Translations under genes and position numbers: made by a program
Shown here: piece by piece, positions 1 to 9,377 of the stretch
Numbering within the stretch: the first letter of the stretch is position 1
Layout of the letters: each line of letters starts with the position of its first letter
The notes under the pieces: generated by a model
Told to the model about the DNA's origin: nothing
The model's database searches: none
The model's input: the letters and a program-made list of their open reading frames with translations, nothing else
DNA from: Halomontanus rarus
Lineage (GTDB): Archaea > Halobacteriota > Halobacteria > Halobacteriales > Natrialbaceae
Length of the DNA: 64,000 nucleotides
Assembly (NCBI RefSeq): GCF_017357405.1
Contig: NZ_CP071598.1
Coordinates: 806,001-870,000, forward strand
Direction: 5' to 3'

Positions 1-2
1 GC

Positions 3-1025
3 CGACAGCTGGCGGCCGCCGTCGGCGTGGACGGGCCGCGTCTGGTGGTCTTCGAGACCAGCGGCGTCATCTCGCTCGGAGAGCAGCGGTTGACGGTGAC
101 CAACGACCAACTCTACTTGGCCGGTCAGACGGCCCCCTCGCCGGGGATCACGCTCGTCCGCGGGGACCTCTGGATCTCCGCGGACGACTGCGTCGTCCAG
201 CACCTTCGGGTGCGGCCGGGCGACTCCAACCTGACGGAGGAGAGCGACTGGGAACCCGACGGGATCAGGACGGGTGACGGGACCGCGAACAACGTGATCG
301 ACCACTGCACGACGACGTGGGCGGTCGACGAGAACCTCTCGGTCGGCTACGACACGGAGAACACGACGGTGTCTAACTGCCTGATCGCCGAACCGCTCCA
401 GGACGCGACCCACAGCAAGGGCGACCACGGCTACGGGTCGCTGATCGGCGACCGGGCCGACAACGTCGCGCTCGCGGGCAACGTCTGGGCGCACAACTAC
501 GACCGGAACCCGCGGCTCAAACAGGGCACGCGGACCGTCGTGGCCAACAACCTCGTCTCCCACTACCGCGACGGGTGCTGGATGGATCCCGACACCGAGG
601 CGAGCATCGAAGGCAACGTCTTCCGACGGCCGGTCAGCGATCAGCCGAACGTCTTCGGCGACGGGGACGCGTTCGTCGACGGCAACGTCCTCGAACCCGA
701 AGACGCGGACAACCCGATGGTCGGCGACGGGATCACCCGACTGGACTCGCGACCCCTGTGGCCGTCGGGACTCGAGGTACTCGCCGCGGACGAGGTCGCC
801 GATCACAACCTCGCGAACGCGGGCGCGCGGCCGGCCGACCGGACCGCCGTCGACGAACGGATCCTCGAGCAGGTTCGAACCGGCACTGGTTCGTACATCG
901 ACAGTCAGGAGGAGGTCGGCGGCTACCCCGACCTCGAGGTCATCACGCACAGCGTGAACGTTCCCCAGAGCGGCACGAACGCCTGGCTCCGCGCCCGGGC
1001 TCGGCGGGTCGAGACGTCGGACTGA
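3..1025 (+). CDS. Pectate lyase, PL1-type, 5' end outside the window
   Basis: The reading frame is open to the left edge, so this is the C-terminal 340 residues of a longer gene; a GTG at 27 is internal. It is co-linear with the C-terminal lyase domain of the next gene: the VDGPR start, the CVVQHLRVRPGD strand, NVIDHCTTTWAVDEN, and DRNPRLKQGTRTVVANN. That last block matches the PL1 region R-x-P-x-x-(R/K)...NN that carries the catalytic arginine. PL1 enzymes cleave polygalacturonate by beta-elimination with calcium. The protein ends ETSD with no anchor or dockerin. A separate 186-base gap with no clear gene follows before the paralogue at 1212. Secretion is inferred from the paralogues, since the signal peptide is not visible. 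Confidence 0.88.
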   Translation, partial: RQLAAAVGVDGPRLVVFETSGVISLGEQRLTVTNDQLYLAGQTAPSPGITLVRGDLWISADDCVVQHLRVRPGDSNLTEESDWEPDGIRTGDGTANNVIDHCTTTWAVDENLSVGYDTENTTVSNCLIAEPLQDATHSKGDHGYGSLIGDRADNVALAGNVWAHNYDRNPRLKQGTRTVVANNLVSHYRDGCWMDPDTEASIEGNVFRRPVSDQPNVFGDGDAFVDGNVLEPEDADNPMVGDGITRLDSRPLWPSGLEVLAADEVADHNLANAGARPADRTAVDERILEQVRTGTGSYIDSQEEVGGYPDLEVITHSVNVPQSGTNAWLRARARRVETSD

Positions 1026-1211
1026 GCCACCCCGACTGACGTCGAGTGCGGTCGCTCCGCGCGACGTCGGCCGACCGGACCGGATCGGTCGGGCGCGTCG
1101 TGACTCGGCGTTTGCACGCCGACACGCGCCGATGGGACCGAGCGCTAATTCCGATGACCGTTGCACAAATTCTAAGAGGGGTCCGCTCGAGTCGTCGAAC
1201 GTGCATAGAAA

Positions 1212-3467
1212 ATGAGGCACGATAGACGACAGCTTCTGAGAGCGATCGGCGTCGGGAGTTCGAGCGTGTTCGTCGCCGGCTGTTCGGCGTTGACCGGCGA
1301 TTCCGACGCGGATGGGGATGACGGGAACCGGAGCGGGAACGAAAGCGGAACGGAAGCGGGGGACGACGAGGGCGAGAACGAGAGTGAGAGTGAGGGCGAA
1401 GGCGAGGACGAGGAGGCCGAAGACGTGGAGTTCTCCGCGACCACCGTGATCACGATGGAGGCCGGCGGAACCGACATCTGGAACGCGGCGGATCAGGGAC
1501 ACTTCTACTACGAGACCGTCAGCGGCGACTTCGACGTCAGCGTGGAGGTGATGTCTCTCGAGAACACCAACCCGCACGCGAAGGCGGGGATCATGGCTCG
1601 GGAGTCGATCGACACCGACGCGAAGAACGTGATGATCCGCAAGCGCCCGGCGTACGGAACCTCGCCGCAGTGGCGACCCGAAACGAGAGCCGACACGACG
1701 AGTACGACCTCCGAGGACGGCGCGGAGCTGAGCGCCGTCGAGGGCGGGGACCTCGCGGAGGCTCCCTGGCAGCGCCTGGAACGCACCGACGGAACGCTCC
1801 GCGCGTACGGGTCGGCCGACGGCGAAGACTGGACGCTGCTCGCCGAGATTCCGTCGAGCGTGCTCGACCTGAGCGACGAGGTTCTGCTCGGCCTCGCGGC
1901 GACGAGTCACGACCAGTTGAACCCGACCACCGCGAAGTTCCGGAACCTCGAGGGCGTCGAGCCCGGCACGAACGAGGATCTCAGCGAGCCCGTCGAACCG
2001 GGGAGCGTCTCGATCAGCGAGTCGGCGATCGTCTCGACGCTCGAGCCGGCGGACGTCGCCGCCTCCTCGGCCCGACTACGAGCCGAGGTGGAAGCGCTCG
2101 GGAACGTCGACGAGGTCGACGTTCGGTTCCAGTACCGTGAGGTCACCGAAGACGAGTGGCTGGAGACCGAGAGCGAGACGGTCTCGGACACCGGCGAACT
2201 CGAACTCGAGGTGTCGGGGCTCACCGGCAGGCGCTACTACCAGTTCCGCGCCGTCGCCGACGACGGGGAGAACGAGGTCGCGACCGTGAACGACCTGTTC
2301 GCGACGCCGAGCGGGTCTGGCGGGAGTTCCGAGGAGGATGCGGGTCCGGAGAGCAACTCGCGGTTCGACCCCGACGACGGGTTCTCCGAGCTGGCGCCGT
2401 GGCTCGACGACGACACGCCGATCGTCACGGTCAGCGAACCGACGCGCGAGGCGCTCGCGACCGCGACCGGCGTCGACGGGCCGCGCGTGGTCGCCTTCGA
2501 GACGAGCGGCACCATCGACCTCGGTGCCGAGGACCTGAACGTCAGAAACGACGAGTGCTGGATCGCCGGACAGACGGCTCCGTCACCCGGGATCACGCTC
2601 ATCCGCGGCGGGCTCTGGCTGTACGGAAACGACTGCGTCGTCCAGCACGTCCGCGTGCGGCCGGGCGACGCCGGTCAGGGGACCGGCTGGCAACCCGACG
2701 CGATCGAGATGGCCGACGACACGGAGAACAATATCGTCGACCACTGTACCGGGACGTGGTCGGTCGACGAGAACATCAACGTCGGCTACGACACGACCGA
2801 CTGCACGATCTCGAACTGTCTGGTGGCCGAACCGCTGAACGACGCGACCCACGAGAAGGGTCCGCACGGCTACAACTCGATCGTCGGCGATGGGGCGACG
2901 AACGTCTCCCTGATGGGCAACGTCTGGGCGCTCGGCACCGACCGAAACCCGCGGCTGAAGTCGGGGACCGAGACCGTCGTGGTCAACAACCTCGTCCACC
3001 ACTTCGGCGACGGAATGTGGGCGGACCCGGACACGTCCCACAGCATCGTTGGCAACGTCTTCGAAGACGCACAAACCGAGCAACCCCACGTCGTCATGAA
3101 AGACGGGAGCGGCGCGACCGTCTACGCCGAGGACAACGTCGGGGACGGAGACAACCAGATCGTCGACGACGCGATCAGTCTCGTCGATTCGCCTCCCCTG
3201 TGGCCCGAGGCCCTCGAGCCGATGGCCGCCGGCGAGGTCCGCGGACACAACCTCGAGAACGCGGGCGCGCGACCGGCCGACCGGACCGCCCACGACGAAC
3301 GGATCGTCGATCACGTCCGAAACGGCGGGGGCGGCGTCATCGACAGTCAGGACGACGTCGGCGGCTACCCCGACCTCGAGGAGAACACTCGCGAACTGGA
3401 CGAACCCGAGCGCGGTCTGCGCGCCTGGCTCCGGGAGCGAGCGCTCGCGGTCGAGACGCCGGAGTGA
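1212..3467 (+). CDS. Secreted lipoprotein pectate lyase with DUF1349-like and FN3-like modules
   Basis: A 751-residue protein. The N-terminus has a twin-arginine motif (DRRQLLRA) and a lipobox VAGC with Cys24, so it is probably a Tat-exported lipoprotein. Residues about 28-75 form a very acidic Glu/Ser/Gly/Asp linker. Residues 77-255 are a beta-sandwich of the DUF1349/concanavalin-like type (DIWNAAD, GDFDVSVEV, KAGIMARES), also present in the two giant lyases downstream. Residues about 267-365 are fibronectin-III-like. Residues 383-751 are the PL1-type lyase with CWIAGQTAPSPGIT, NIVDHCTGTWSVDEN and DRNPRLKSGTETVVVNN. It should cut pectate at the cell surface. The start is the first ATG of a clean export signal. 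The upstream partial gene is a close paralogue of the lyase domain, indicating tandem duplication. Confidence 0.92.
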   Translation: MRHDRRQLLRAIGVGSSSVFVAGCSALTGDSDADGDDGNRSGNESGTEAGDDEGENESESEGEGEDEEAEDVEFSATTVITMEAGGTDIWNAADQGHFYYETVSGDFDVSVEVMSLENTNPHAKAGIMARESIDTDAKNVMIRKRPAYGTSPQWRPETRADTTSTTSEDGAELSAVEGGDLAEAPWQRLERTDGTLRAYGSADGEDWTLLAEIPSSVLDLSDEVLLGLAATSHDQLNPTTAKFRNLEGVEPGTNEDLSEPVEPGSVSISESAIVSTLEPADVAASSARLRAEVEALGNVDEVDVRFQYREVTEDEWLETESETVSDTGELELEVSGLTGRRYYQFRAVADDGENEVATVNDLFATPSGSGGSSEEDAGPESNSRFDPDDGFSELAPWLDDDTPIVTVSEPTREALATATGVDGPRVVAFETSGTIDLGAEDLNVRNDECWIAGQTAPSPGITLIRGGLWLYGNDCVVQHVRVRPGDAGQGTGWQPDAIEMADDTENNIVDHCTGTWSVDENINVGYDTTDCTISNCLVAEPLNDATHEKGPHGYNSIVGDGATNVSLMGNVWALGTDRNPRLKSGTETVVVNNLVHHFGDGMWADPDTSHSIVGNVFEDAQTEQPHVVMKDGSGATVYAEDNVGDGDNQIVDDAISLVDSPPLWPEALEPMAAGEVRGHNLENAGARPADRTAHDERIVDHVRNGGGGVIDSQDDVGGYPDLEENTRELDEPERGLRAWLRERALAVETPE

Positions 3468-3492
3468 ACGGGCCGCGACTGTCGACGCAACG

Positions 3493-3498
3493 TTTATT
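3493..3498 (+). promoter_or_regulatory. TATA-like box of the GH28 gene
   Basis: TTTATT lies about 27 bases before the ATG at 3523, the spacing expected for an archaeal TATA box driving a leaderless transcript. It supports ATG 3523 over the GTG at 3520. Confidence 0.6.
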
Positions 3499-3522
3499 TC
3501 TACACTCCGAAATACTCGAGTG

Positions 3523-5082
3523 ATGCCAACGGAATCAGGGACTCGATTCGACGTCCGCGAGTTCGGCGCGACCGGCGACGGAACGACCCGAGACACCGAC
3601 GCGATCCAGTCCGCACTCGAGGAGTGTGCCGAGGCCGGCGGAACCGTGGTCGTTCCGCCCGGGGACTACCTCACCGCACCGCTTTCGGTCGGCGACGACA
3701 CGACGCTGCACCTCGAGGCGGGGGCGACGATCCGCTTCGTCGGCGACTACGAGGCGTTCCCGACGGTCGAGAGCCGGTGGGAGGGCTGGAAGCAGGCGGG
3801 CTTTCACCCCTGTCTGTGGGTCGCCGACGCCGAGAACGTCGCGGTCACCGGGCGGGGGACGATCGACGGCGGCGGCGAGTACTGGTGGAACTTCTACGAC
3901 GTGTCCGACGAAGACCTCCCGGACGGCCTGCGCGACCGTCTGGACGAGTTCGACGAGCGAAACGACAAGGCCGACGACGTCAGTTCCTTCACCCTGCGGC
4001 CGCCGCTGTTTCAGATCTTCGAGTCGGAGAACGTCAGCGTCTCCGGAATCACGCTGCGAAATTCGCCGTTCTGGAACACCCACGTCGTCTACTCGGAGAA
4101 CGTCACGATCCACGACGTCAACGTCGAGAACCCCGCCGACGCGCCCAACGGCGACGGGATCGATATCGACTCCTCGCAGTACGTCCGGATCAGCGACACG
4201 TACATCAACGCGGGCGACGACGCGATCTGTATCAAGTCGGGCAAGAACGCCGAGGGTCGGGAGATCGGCCGCCCGGCCGCCCGGATCGCGGTCACCAACT
4301 GTACGGTCGAGGCGGGCCACGGCGGCGTCGTGATCGGCAGCGAGATGTCCGGTGACGTCCGCGACGTAACGGTCTCGAACTGCACCTTCACGGACACCGA
4401 CCGCGGCGTGCGGATCAAGACCCAGCGCGACCGCGGCGGCGTCGTCGAGGACCTGCACTTCGATACCATCGTCATGCGGCGGGTGGCGTGCCCGTTCGTG
4501 ATCAACGGCTACTACTTCACCGACATCGACAGCGCGCCCGAACCGGTCGACGAGGGAACGCCGCTGGTCCGGAACGTCCACTTCCACGACATCACCGCTC
4601 GCGAGGTCGAGAGCGCGGGTTTCTTCGCCGGATTACCCGAGCAGCGATTCGAGGGAATCTCCTTCTCGAACGTCCGGATCGACGCGACCCGCTCGCTCGA
4701 GGCGACCGATCTCTCGCCGGCGATGGCGAACGGATACGACCAGGAACACGCCCTGTTCTGCAAGTCGATCGCGGACGTCTCCTTCACCGACGTCACCGTT
4801 CGAACGCCGGCGGGTCCCGCGATCCGCGTCGCGGAGACCGACGCCGTCTCGCTCGACGACGTCCGTCTCGAGACCGGTGGGGCCAGCGACGGGCCGGCGA
4901 TCGACCTCGAGAACGTCGACGACGTACGCGTTCGCGGCTGCGCATTGCCGGAGTCCGGAGAGAACCCCTCGACGTTCCTGCGTGCGCGCGGGACGGGCGG
5001 ACACGTCTCGCTCGTTGGAAACCACGATTCCCTGACTGAGTACGTGGAGGTCGCAGGCGACGTGACGCTCGAGGAGTCGTGA
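3523..5082 (+). CDS. Glycoside hydrolase family 28 polygalacturonase
   Basis: 519 residues of right-handed beta-helix. The start has the usual family pattern FDVREFGATGDGTTRDTDAI. The GH28 catalytic signatures are present: NGDGIDIDSS, GDDAICIKSG with the paired aspartates, and the conserved histidine/glycine segment GHGGVVIGSE, followed by RGVRIKTQRDRGG. The family hydrolyses alpha-1,4-galacturonan or related rhamnogalacturonan bonds. No signal peptide is visible, unlike the neighbouring lyases, so a cytoplasmic role on imported oligogalacturonides is likely (exo-polygalacturonase or unsaturated-oligomer trimming). It follows the lyase gene by 55 bases but has its own TATA-like box. The exact linkage specificity cannot be read from sequence. 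Confidence 0.92.
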   Translation: MPTESGTRFDVREFGATGDGTTRDTDAIQSALEECAEAGGTVVVPPGDYLTAPLSVGDDTTLHLEAGATIRFVGDYEAFPTVESRWEGWKQAGFHPCLWVADAENVAVTGRGTIDGGGEYWWNFYDVSDEDLPDGLRDRLDEFDERNDKADDVSSFTLRPPLFQIFESENVSVSGITLRNSPFWNTHVVYSENVTIHDVNVENPADAPNGDGIDIDSSQYVRISDTYINAGDDAICIKSGKNAEGREIGRPAARIAVTNCTVEAGHGGVVIGSEMSGDVRDVTVSNCTFTDTDRGVRIKTQRDRGGVVEDLHFDTIVMRRVACPFVINGYYFTDIDSAPEPVDEGTPLVRNVHFHDITAREVESAGFFAGLPEQRFEGISFSNVRIDATRSLEATDLSPAMANGYDQEHALFCKSIADVSFTDVTVRTPAGPAIRVAETDAVSLDDVRLETGGASDGPAIDLENVDDVRVRGCALPESGENPSTFLRARGTGGHVSLVGNHDSLTEYVEVAGDVTLEES

Positions 5083-5749
5083 TCGGGTAACCGTTCGACC
5101 GTCAGGACTGTTCTCCCGTAGGGAACGAAAAGGGGTAGTGGCTCCGACAGGCCAGTAAAACATTCACTTTGCGTGAGGCGGATGATGATATAGCGTTTCA
5201 GCGCGCCCACACCACGTAATCGAAATCGCTCACACGCCTACGTCTGTCACCCCTCGGTCGAGTACCGTTCGCCTGTGGGGAACTCCCGTCGATGGGACTC
5301 GGGTACGCTCGAGAGCGTCGTACGGCGATACTGGCAGCCTGAACCGAGCCGAGGCTACGGGCGGGCCCGTCGTCGCTGAGCGTCTGAGAGTGCGAAAACG
5401 GAGCAACCGTGACGTTCTCTCACGTGGGGATGTTGCTGCACGTACGCGCGAATATACAGTTCACTTGAACCGGTGTCACAGTCTATTTCGACGGGATCCT
5501 GACGGATCCACACGATGGTCGACACCGAGGGAACCGGACGTAGCCGTGGAGAACAGAGCGGGCTTGATCGGACGGTCGCGACTGTTCGAACGAACGTGAT
5601 CCCGCGCAGATCGTCCGTAACGCTCTCCGGCGGCCGCGATACCGAGGGCCCTAAATCGGACCGTCGGACGGAGCGCGTCGGAGGATGGGTTCTCTTTTGG
5701 CCGACACAACGCGAGACCGTTACGAATGGTGTCACGGACATAATAGATA
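5083..5749. other. Long intergenic region between GH28 and ABC receptor genes
   Basis: About 670 bases with no convincing gene: the frames present lack family motifs and have arginine-rich, shadow-like composition. The right end becomes AT-rich and carries the receptor promoter. An imperfect palindrome (GTTC-TCCC-GTA-GGGA-AC) near 5109-5125 resembles the one upstream of the IclR gene, but I do not claim it as an operator. Confidence 0.5.
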
Positions 5750-5760
5750 GATATATATAT
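5750..5760 (+). promoter_or_regulatory. TATA box of the ABC receptor gene
   Basis: An alternating AT run (GATATATATAT) ends 22 bases before the chosen ATG at 5782. This is the most AT-rich patch in the gap and a clear archaeal core promoter candidate. Confidence 0.65.
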
Positions 5761-5781
5761 GATCCGCCACATCTTCTTGCT

Positions 5782-7692
5782 ATGCCAGGTTCTACCAACG
5801 GGCATAGGGTGAAGAGTACCAGACGAGCGTTCATCGCCGCAGGCGGTGTGGGGAGTGTAACGCTGCTTGCAGGCTGTTTCGGTGAGGAGAGCGGTAACGG
5901 TGGCAACGGTGGTAACGGCGACAACGGTAGCGGAAACGGTGGCAACGGCGACAACAGCAGCGGTAACGGTGGGGGCGGCGAGGTTCACGACGAACGGTTC
6001 CGAGTGTTCGACCCGGCTGGAACCAATCCGTCGGACCGGCACTTCAATCCGTGGAACCCCAGCAACGCCGGTGCCTGGCATCCAGGCGCCGCCGTCTTCG
6101 ACAAGCTGGCGATCTTCAGCCCCGCGAGCAACGAGGCGTACCCGCTGATCGCCACCGGTTGGGAGATGACCGACGATACGACACTCGAGGCCGAACTCAG
6201 CGACGAGTGGACGTGGCACAACGGCGATCAGTTCGTCGCGCAGGACTGGACGATGCAGGCGGAGATAGAGATCGCCCTCGCCGAGGCCGCCGCGGAGGGC
6301 GACGAACAGGCTCACGTCATGGAGTCGGTCGAGGCAGTCGACGACCAGATGATACGAGTCAACCTGCACAACCCGCTCTCGGAGACCTTCGCTGTGCAGA
6401 ACTCGATCGGGATCTTCCACGACCTCATCGGGCGTGGCGTCTTCACGAAACACGACGACGACCAGTGGAGCGAGTGGCACGAGGCTCTCGTCAACGGCGA
6501 CGACTCCGAGGCCGCCATCGAGGAGATCACGAGTACACCGTACCCGATGCTGACCGACGAGCCGATCGGAAACGGTCCCTTCCAGGTCGCCGATATCGGT
6601 GACAGCGAGATCATCCTCGAGAAGTACGAGGATCACCCGAACGCCGATTCGATCAACCACACCGAGTTCTCGCTCCAGGTGTACAGCGACCAGCAGCAGA
6701 TCTTCCAGGCGTTCAACGGGGGTCAGGTCGACGCTGGGCACAGCCAGTTCCCGATGCAGGACGATCAGATGAACCAGCTTCCCGACAGTCTCGAACTGTT
6801 CCGGGAGGGTCGATCCGCCAACAACCTGTTCACGTTCAACTGCGGCTACGAGGTCGAGGGGTACGACACGCCCTTCGACAATCAGAACGTTCGCAAGGCC
6901 GTCGCTCACCTCTACAACAGGGAACAGGCACAACAGCTGCTTCAGGGCGAAAAGATCCTGTTCGAATACCCGCCGTGTCGCGTCCCGCACGCGGTCCTCG
7001 AGCAGGAAGGCGGAGAGATTTCGGGCATCAACATCGAGGAAGAGTTCACCCTGTACGGTCAGAACGACACCGAACGGGCCACCGAACTCCTCGAAGGGGA
7101 GGGTTACTCGCTCGAGGACGGCGAGTGGTACGACCCCGACGGGGAGCGCTTCGAGGTCATGTTCATGAACGGAGAGCAGGACCCCCACATTCAGGTGCTG
7201 AGCCAGAACCTGCGGGACTTCGGGGTCGAAACCGTCCAGGAGACGTTCGACGACGCGACGTTCGACAACCGCCGGATGGCCGGCGAGTTCGACATCATGC
7301 CCGACGGCTCCTCGGCGAACGGCATCTTCGCGATGTGGGCGCTGGACCTGGTTCCGGACTGGATCCAGTCGATCTCGCACTTCAACCCGACCGCCGAGAT
7401 TCCGATGCCGATCGGCGACCCCGAGGGCTCGAGCGGCACGAAGGAAATCAACGTCGCGGACCACATCAACAACTGGATGCAAAACGAGGACGACGATCAG
7501 TACCACCAGGAGCTGATGTGGTGGTGGAACCAGCACCTCCCCGAGTTCGAGGTTCTCTGGGAGCCGGACGCGGGCGCCATCGACACGGCGAACTGGCAAC
7601 TCGACGTTCGAGAGGAGATCTACAACGGCGTCGACGACGCGCTGTACGTCGCGCCGAAGATGGAGGGAAGCGGAATCATGTACCAGCCGTAG
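5782..7692 (+). CDS. ABC transporter substrate-binding lipoprotein, SBP_bac_5 family
   Basis: 636 residues. The signal is a Tat-type lipoprotein signal: TRRAFIAAGG with Arg14-Arg15 and lipobox LLAGC (Cys32), then a Gly/Asn/Asp-rich tether of short GNGGNGD units (residues about 37-68). The body has features of family 5 extracellular solute-binding proteins (Dpp/Opp type): EWTWHNGDQFVAQDW near the N-terminus, NQNVRKAVAHLYNREQA in the middle and a C-terminal WWWNQHLPEFEVLW stretch. It is followed in order by two permeases and a double ATPase. The context of pectin lyases and galacturonate enzymes suggests oligogalacturonides or related acidic oligosaccharides as cargo rather than peptides; this is inference. 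A frame opens upstream, but ATG 5782 fits the promoter; GTG 5809 is an alternative. Confidence 0.9.
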   Translation: MPGSTNGHRVKSTRRAFIAAGGVGSVTLLAGCFGEESGNGGNGGNGDNGSGNGGNGDNSSGNGGGGEVHDERFRVFDPAGTNPSDRHFNPWNPSNAGAWHPGAAVFDKLAIFSPASNEAYPLIATGWEMTDDTTLEAELSDEWTWHNGDQFVAQDWTMQAEIEIALAEAAAEGDEQAHVMESVEAVDDQMIRVNLHNPLSETFAVQNSIGIFHDLIGRGVFTKHDDDQWSEWHEALVNGDDSEAAIEEITSTPYPMLTDEPIGNGPFQVADIGDSEIILEKYEDHPNADSINHTEFSLQVYSDQQQIFQAFNGGQVDAGHSQFPMQDDQMNQLPDSLELFREGRSANNLFTFNCGYEVEGYDTPFDNQNVRKAVAHLYNREQAQQLLQGEKILFEYPPCRVPHAVLEQEGGEISGINIEEEFTLYGQNDTERATELLEGEGYSLEDGEWYDPDGERFEVMFMNGEQDPHIQVLSQNLRDFGVETVQETFDDATFDNRRMAGEFDIMPDGSSANGIFAMWALDLVPDWIQSISHFNPTAEIPMPIGDPEGSSGTKEINVADHINNWMQNEDDDQYHQELMWWWNQHLPEFEVLWEPDAGAIDTANWQLDVREEIYNGVDDALYVAPKMEGSGIMYQP

Positions 7693-7801
7693 CCGCGATC
7701 GACCAGTCCCCTCTCGAGTACCGACCCCACAAACTGCTATCAACCACTTCGATCCGTTTTCGAGCGCACGTCGCCGTGATTGCGTCGACGAAATGCAACG
7801 C

Positions 7802-7807
7802 TTATTA
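7802..7807 (+). promoter_or_regulatory. TATA-like box of the small membrane protein gene
   Basis: TTATTA lies about 28 bases before the ATG at 7833, supporting that short gene as real. Confidence 0.45.
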
Positions 7808-7832
7808 GGTTTCCTCTCGACACCTGCTAGCA

Positions 7833-8027
7833 ATGGGTGTGCTTCGATCCGCGTCTAAGACCATCGTTGGTGTCGATATTCTCGTACTCCTTCTACTCGG
7901 ATTCACGTTCCTGTTCGTCGATCCGGGCACCGGCTCGTTCGTCGTCGCCACCCTCACACTCGTTCCGACCGTCCTCACGCTGGTGGGCGCACTCGCCGTC
8001 CTCTATACCGGCTGGGAGCCGTTTTGA
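7833..8027 (+). CDS. Small two-helix membrane protein of unknown function
   Basis: 64 residues. Two hydrophobic helices (about 14-30 and 38-60) are separated by a short loop with DPGTGS. I do not recognise a family. It sits between the receptor and first permease genes of the importer, in the same direction, with its own TATA-like box at the leaderless distance. That position suggests an accessory role in transport or simply an unrelated inserted gene. Its hydrophobic, non-repetitive composition is not what a chance reading of GC-rich haloarchaeal DNA gives, so I regard it as real. Confidence 0.65.
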   Translation: MGVLRSASKTIVGVDILVLLLLGFTFLFVDPGTGSFVVATLTLVPTVLTLVGALAVLYTGWEPF

Positions 8028-8192
8028 CGAGCGGAACCCGCTCCGTTGCCGTCCGACAGCATCTCATCGCCTCCGAACGATGCAGGAAATCGGAAACACG
8101 CTCGAGGCAATCGGTTAGAATCGTGACCGAACCCGACTCGCGATTAGATACATTAATTAGGCATGTTGTGCAATAGCATAGATAACTGTATT

Positions 8193-9197
8193 ATGGTCAC
8201 GATAGGCTGGAGAACGAGACGGCTCGCTCAGGCTGCTTTCACTGTGTGGGCTGTTATCACGATCTCCTTCGTGCTCATCCGGCTCATGCCGGGGAACGCG
8301 ATGGGGGCGATGATGGTGAGTTTCGAACAACAGGGGATGAGCCCGGCGCGCGCTCGAGAACTCGTCGAGCTCAGACTGAGTGTCGATCCGAATAAGCCGA
8401 TACCCGTCGCGTACGTCGAGTACATCGCCAGTACGCTTCGGGGCGACCTCGGAACGTCGATGGCGCAGGGAGAGCCGGTCGCCGAGCTCCTCGCGGCGGC
8501 GCTTCCGTGGACGTTGTTCGTCCTGAGCTGGTCGATCTTCATCAGTTTCTTCATCGGCATTTCGGTGGGTGCGTTGATGGCCTACTGGGAGGGGGGAAAG
8601 CTGGACGTCGGCCTGACCTCGTGGGCCATCCTGATGGGATCGATCCCGTTCTACGTGCTCGCGATCCTCCTGTTGATCTTCGCGTCCTACCGGTGGGGGC
8701 TCTTCCCGTCCGGCGGCCGGCAGCCGACCGGCGTCCCTCAGGGGTTCAACGTCACGTACGTGCGGGGTATCCTGTATCACGCCGCACTGCCGGTCTTCTC
8801 GATGCTCGTCGCGTCGGGGGTCGCGTCGCTCGGCATGCGCGGAAACAGCATTCGGGTCCTCGGCGCCGACTACCTGCGCGTCGCTCGCCTCCGGGGGCTC
8901 TCCGACTACACGATTTCGACGCAGTACGTCGCCCGCAACGCCGTCTTGCCGATGTACACCACGTTGCTGATCAGCATCGGCGAAATGTTCGGCGGCTCGA
9001 TCGTCCTCGAGTACGTGTTCAACTACCGGGGCCTCGGGTTGTTGCTGTTCGAGGCGTACAATCAGCGCGACTACGCGCTGATGATGGGTGGATTCGTACT
9101 CATCACGGTCGCGGTCGTAACCACGCTGTTCATCGCGGATATGACGTACTCGTGGGTCGACCCCCGCGCGGGAGGACAGGACAGTGAATCGTACTGA
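8193..9197 (+). CDS. ABC transporter permease, DppB/OppB type
   Basis: 334 residues from ATG 8193. The frame also contains ATG 8163, but an AT-rich TATA-like element (8152-8159) would then be only a few bases away, so the later start is preferred. About six membrane helices are visible, starting with AQAAFTVWAVITISFVLIRL. The family N-terminal block RLMPGNAM, the periplasmic DLGTSMAQGEPV segment and the cytoplasmic EAA-like loop (DYLRVARLRGLSDYTI...RNAVLPM) are present. This is the inner-membrane channel half that pairs with the DppC-type protein encoded next. Operon order receptor, small protein, DppB, DppC, ATPase is clear. Confidence 0.92.
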   Translation: MVTIGWRTRRLAQAAFTVWAVITISFVLIRLMPGNAMGAMMVSFEQQGMSPARARELVELRLSVDPNKPIPVAYVEYIASTLRGDLGTSMAQGEPVAELLAAALPWTLFVLSWSIFISFFIGISVGALMAYWEGGKLDVGLTSWAILMGSIPFYVLAILLLIFASYRWGLFPSGGRQPTGVPQGFNVTYVRGILYHAALPVFSMLVASGVASLGMRGNSIRVLGADYLRVARLRGLSDYTISTQYVARNAVLPMYTTLLISIGEMFGGSIVLEYVFNYRGLGLLLFEAYNQRDYALMMGGFVLITVAVVTTLFIADMTYSWVDPRAGGQDSESY

Positions 9198-9377
9198 GAA
9201 CGACGATGTCGATCGTACGGGCGACACGCCCCGATCACGACGTCTCACCGTCGTGGTCGGACCGGACCAGCACCAGCCGAACGACACCCACTCGAGACCG
9301 ATGACCGACATACCGACGACTACCGACGGCAGCCACTCGCGGACGACCCGACACGGCGTCCGCGGAGGGATCGACAG

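Noticed and set aside
5109..5125. Imperfect palindrome similar to the IclR-gene palindrome
   Set aside because: The arms need an extra base on one side and it lies about 650 bases from the next promoter; not enough to call an operator.
5476..7833. Very long open frame antisense to the ABC receptor gene
   Set aside because: Its product has no family motif and follows the codon pattern of the sense gene; long antisense frames are expected in GC-rich haloarchaeal DNA.
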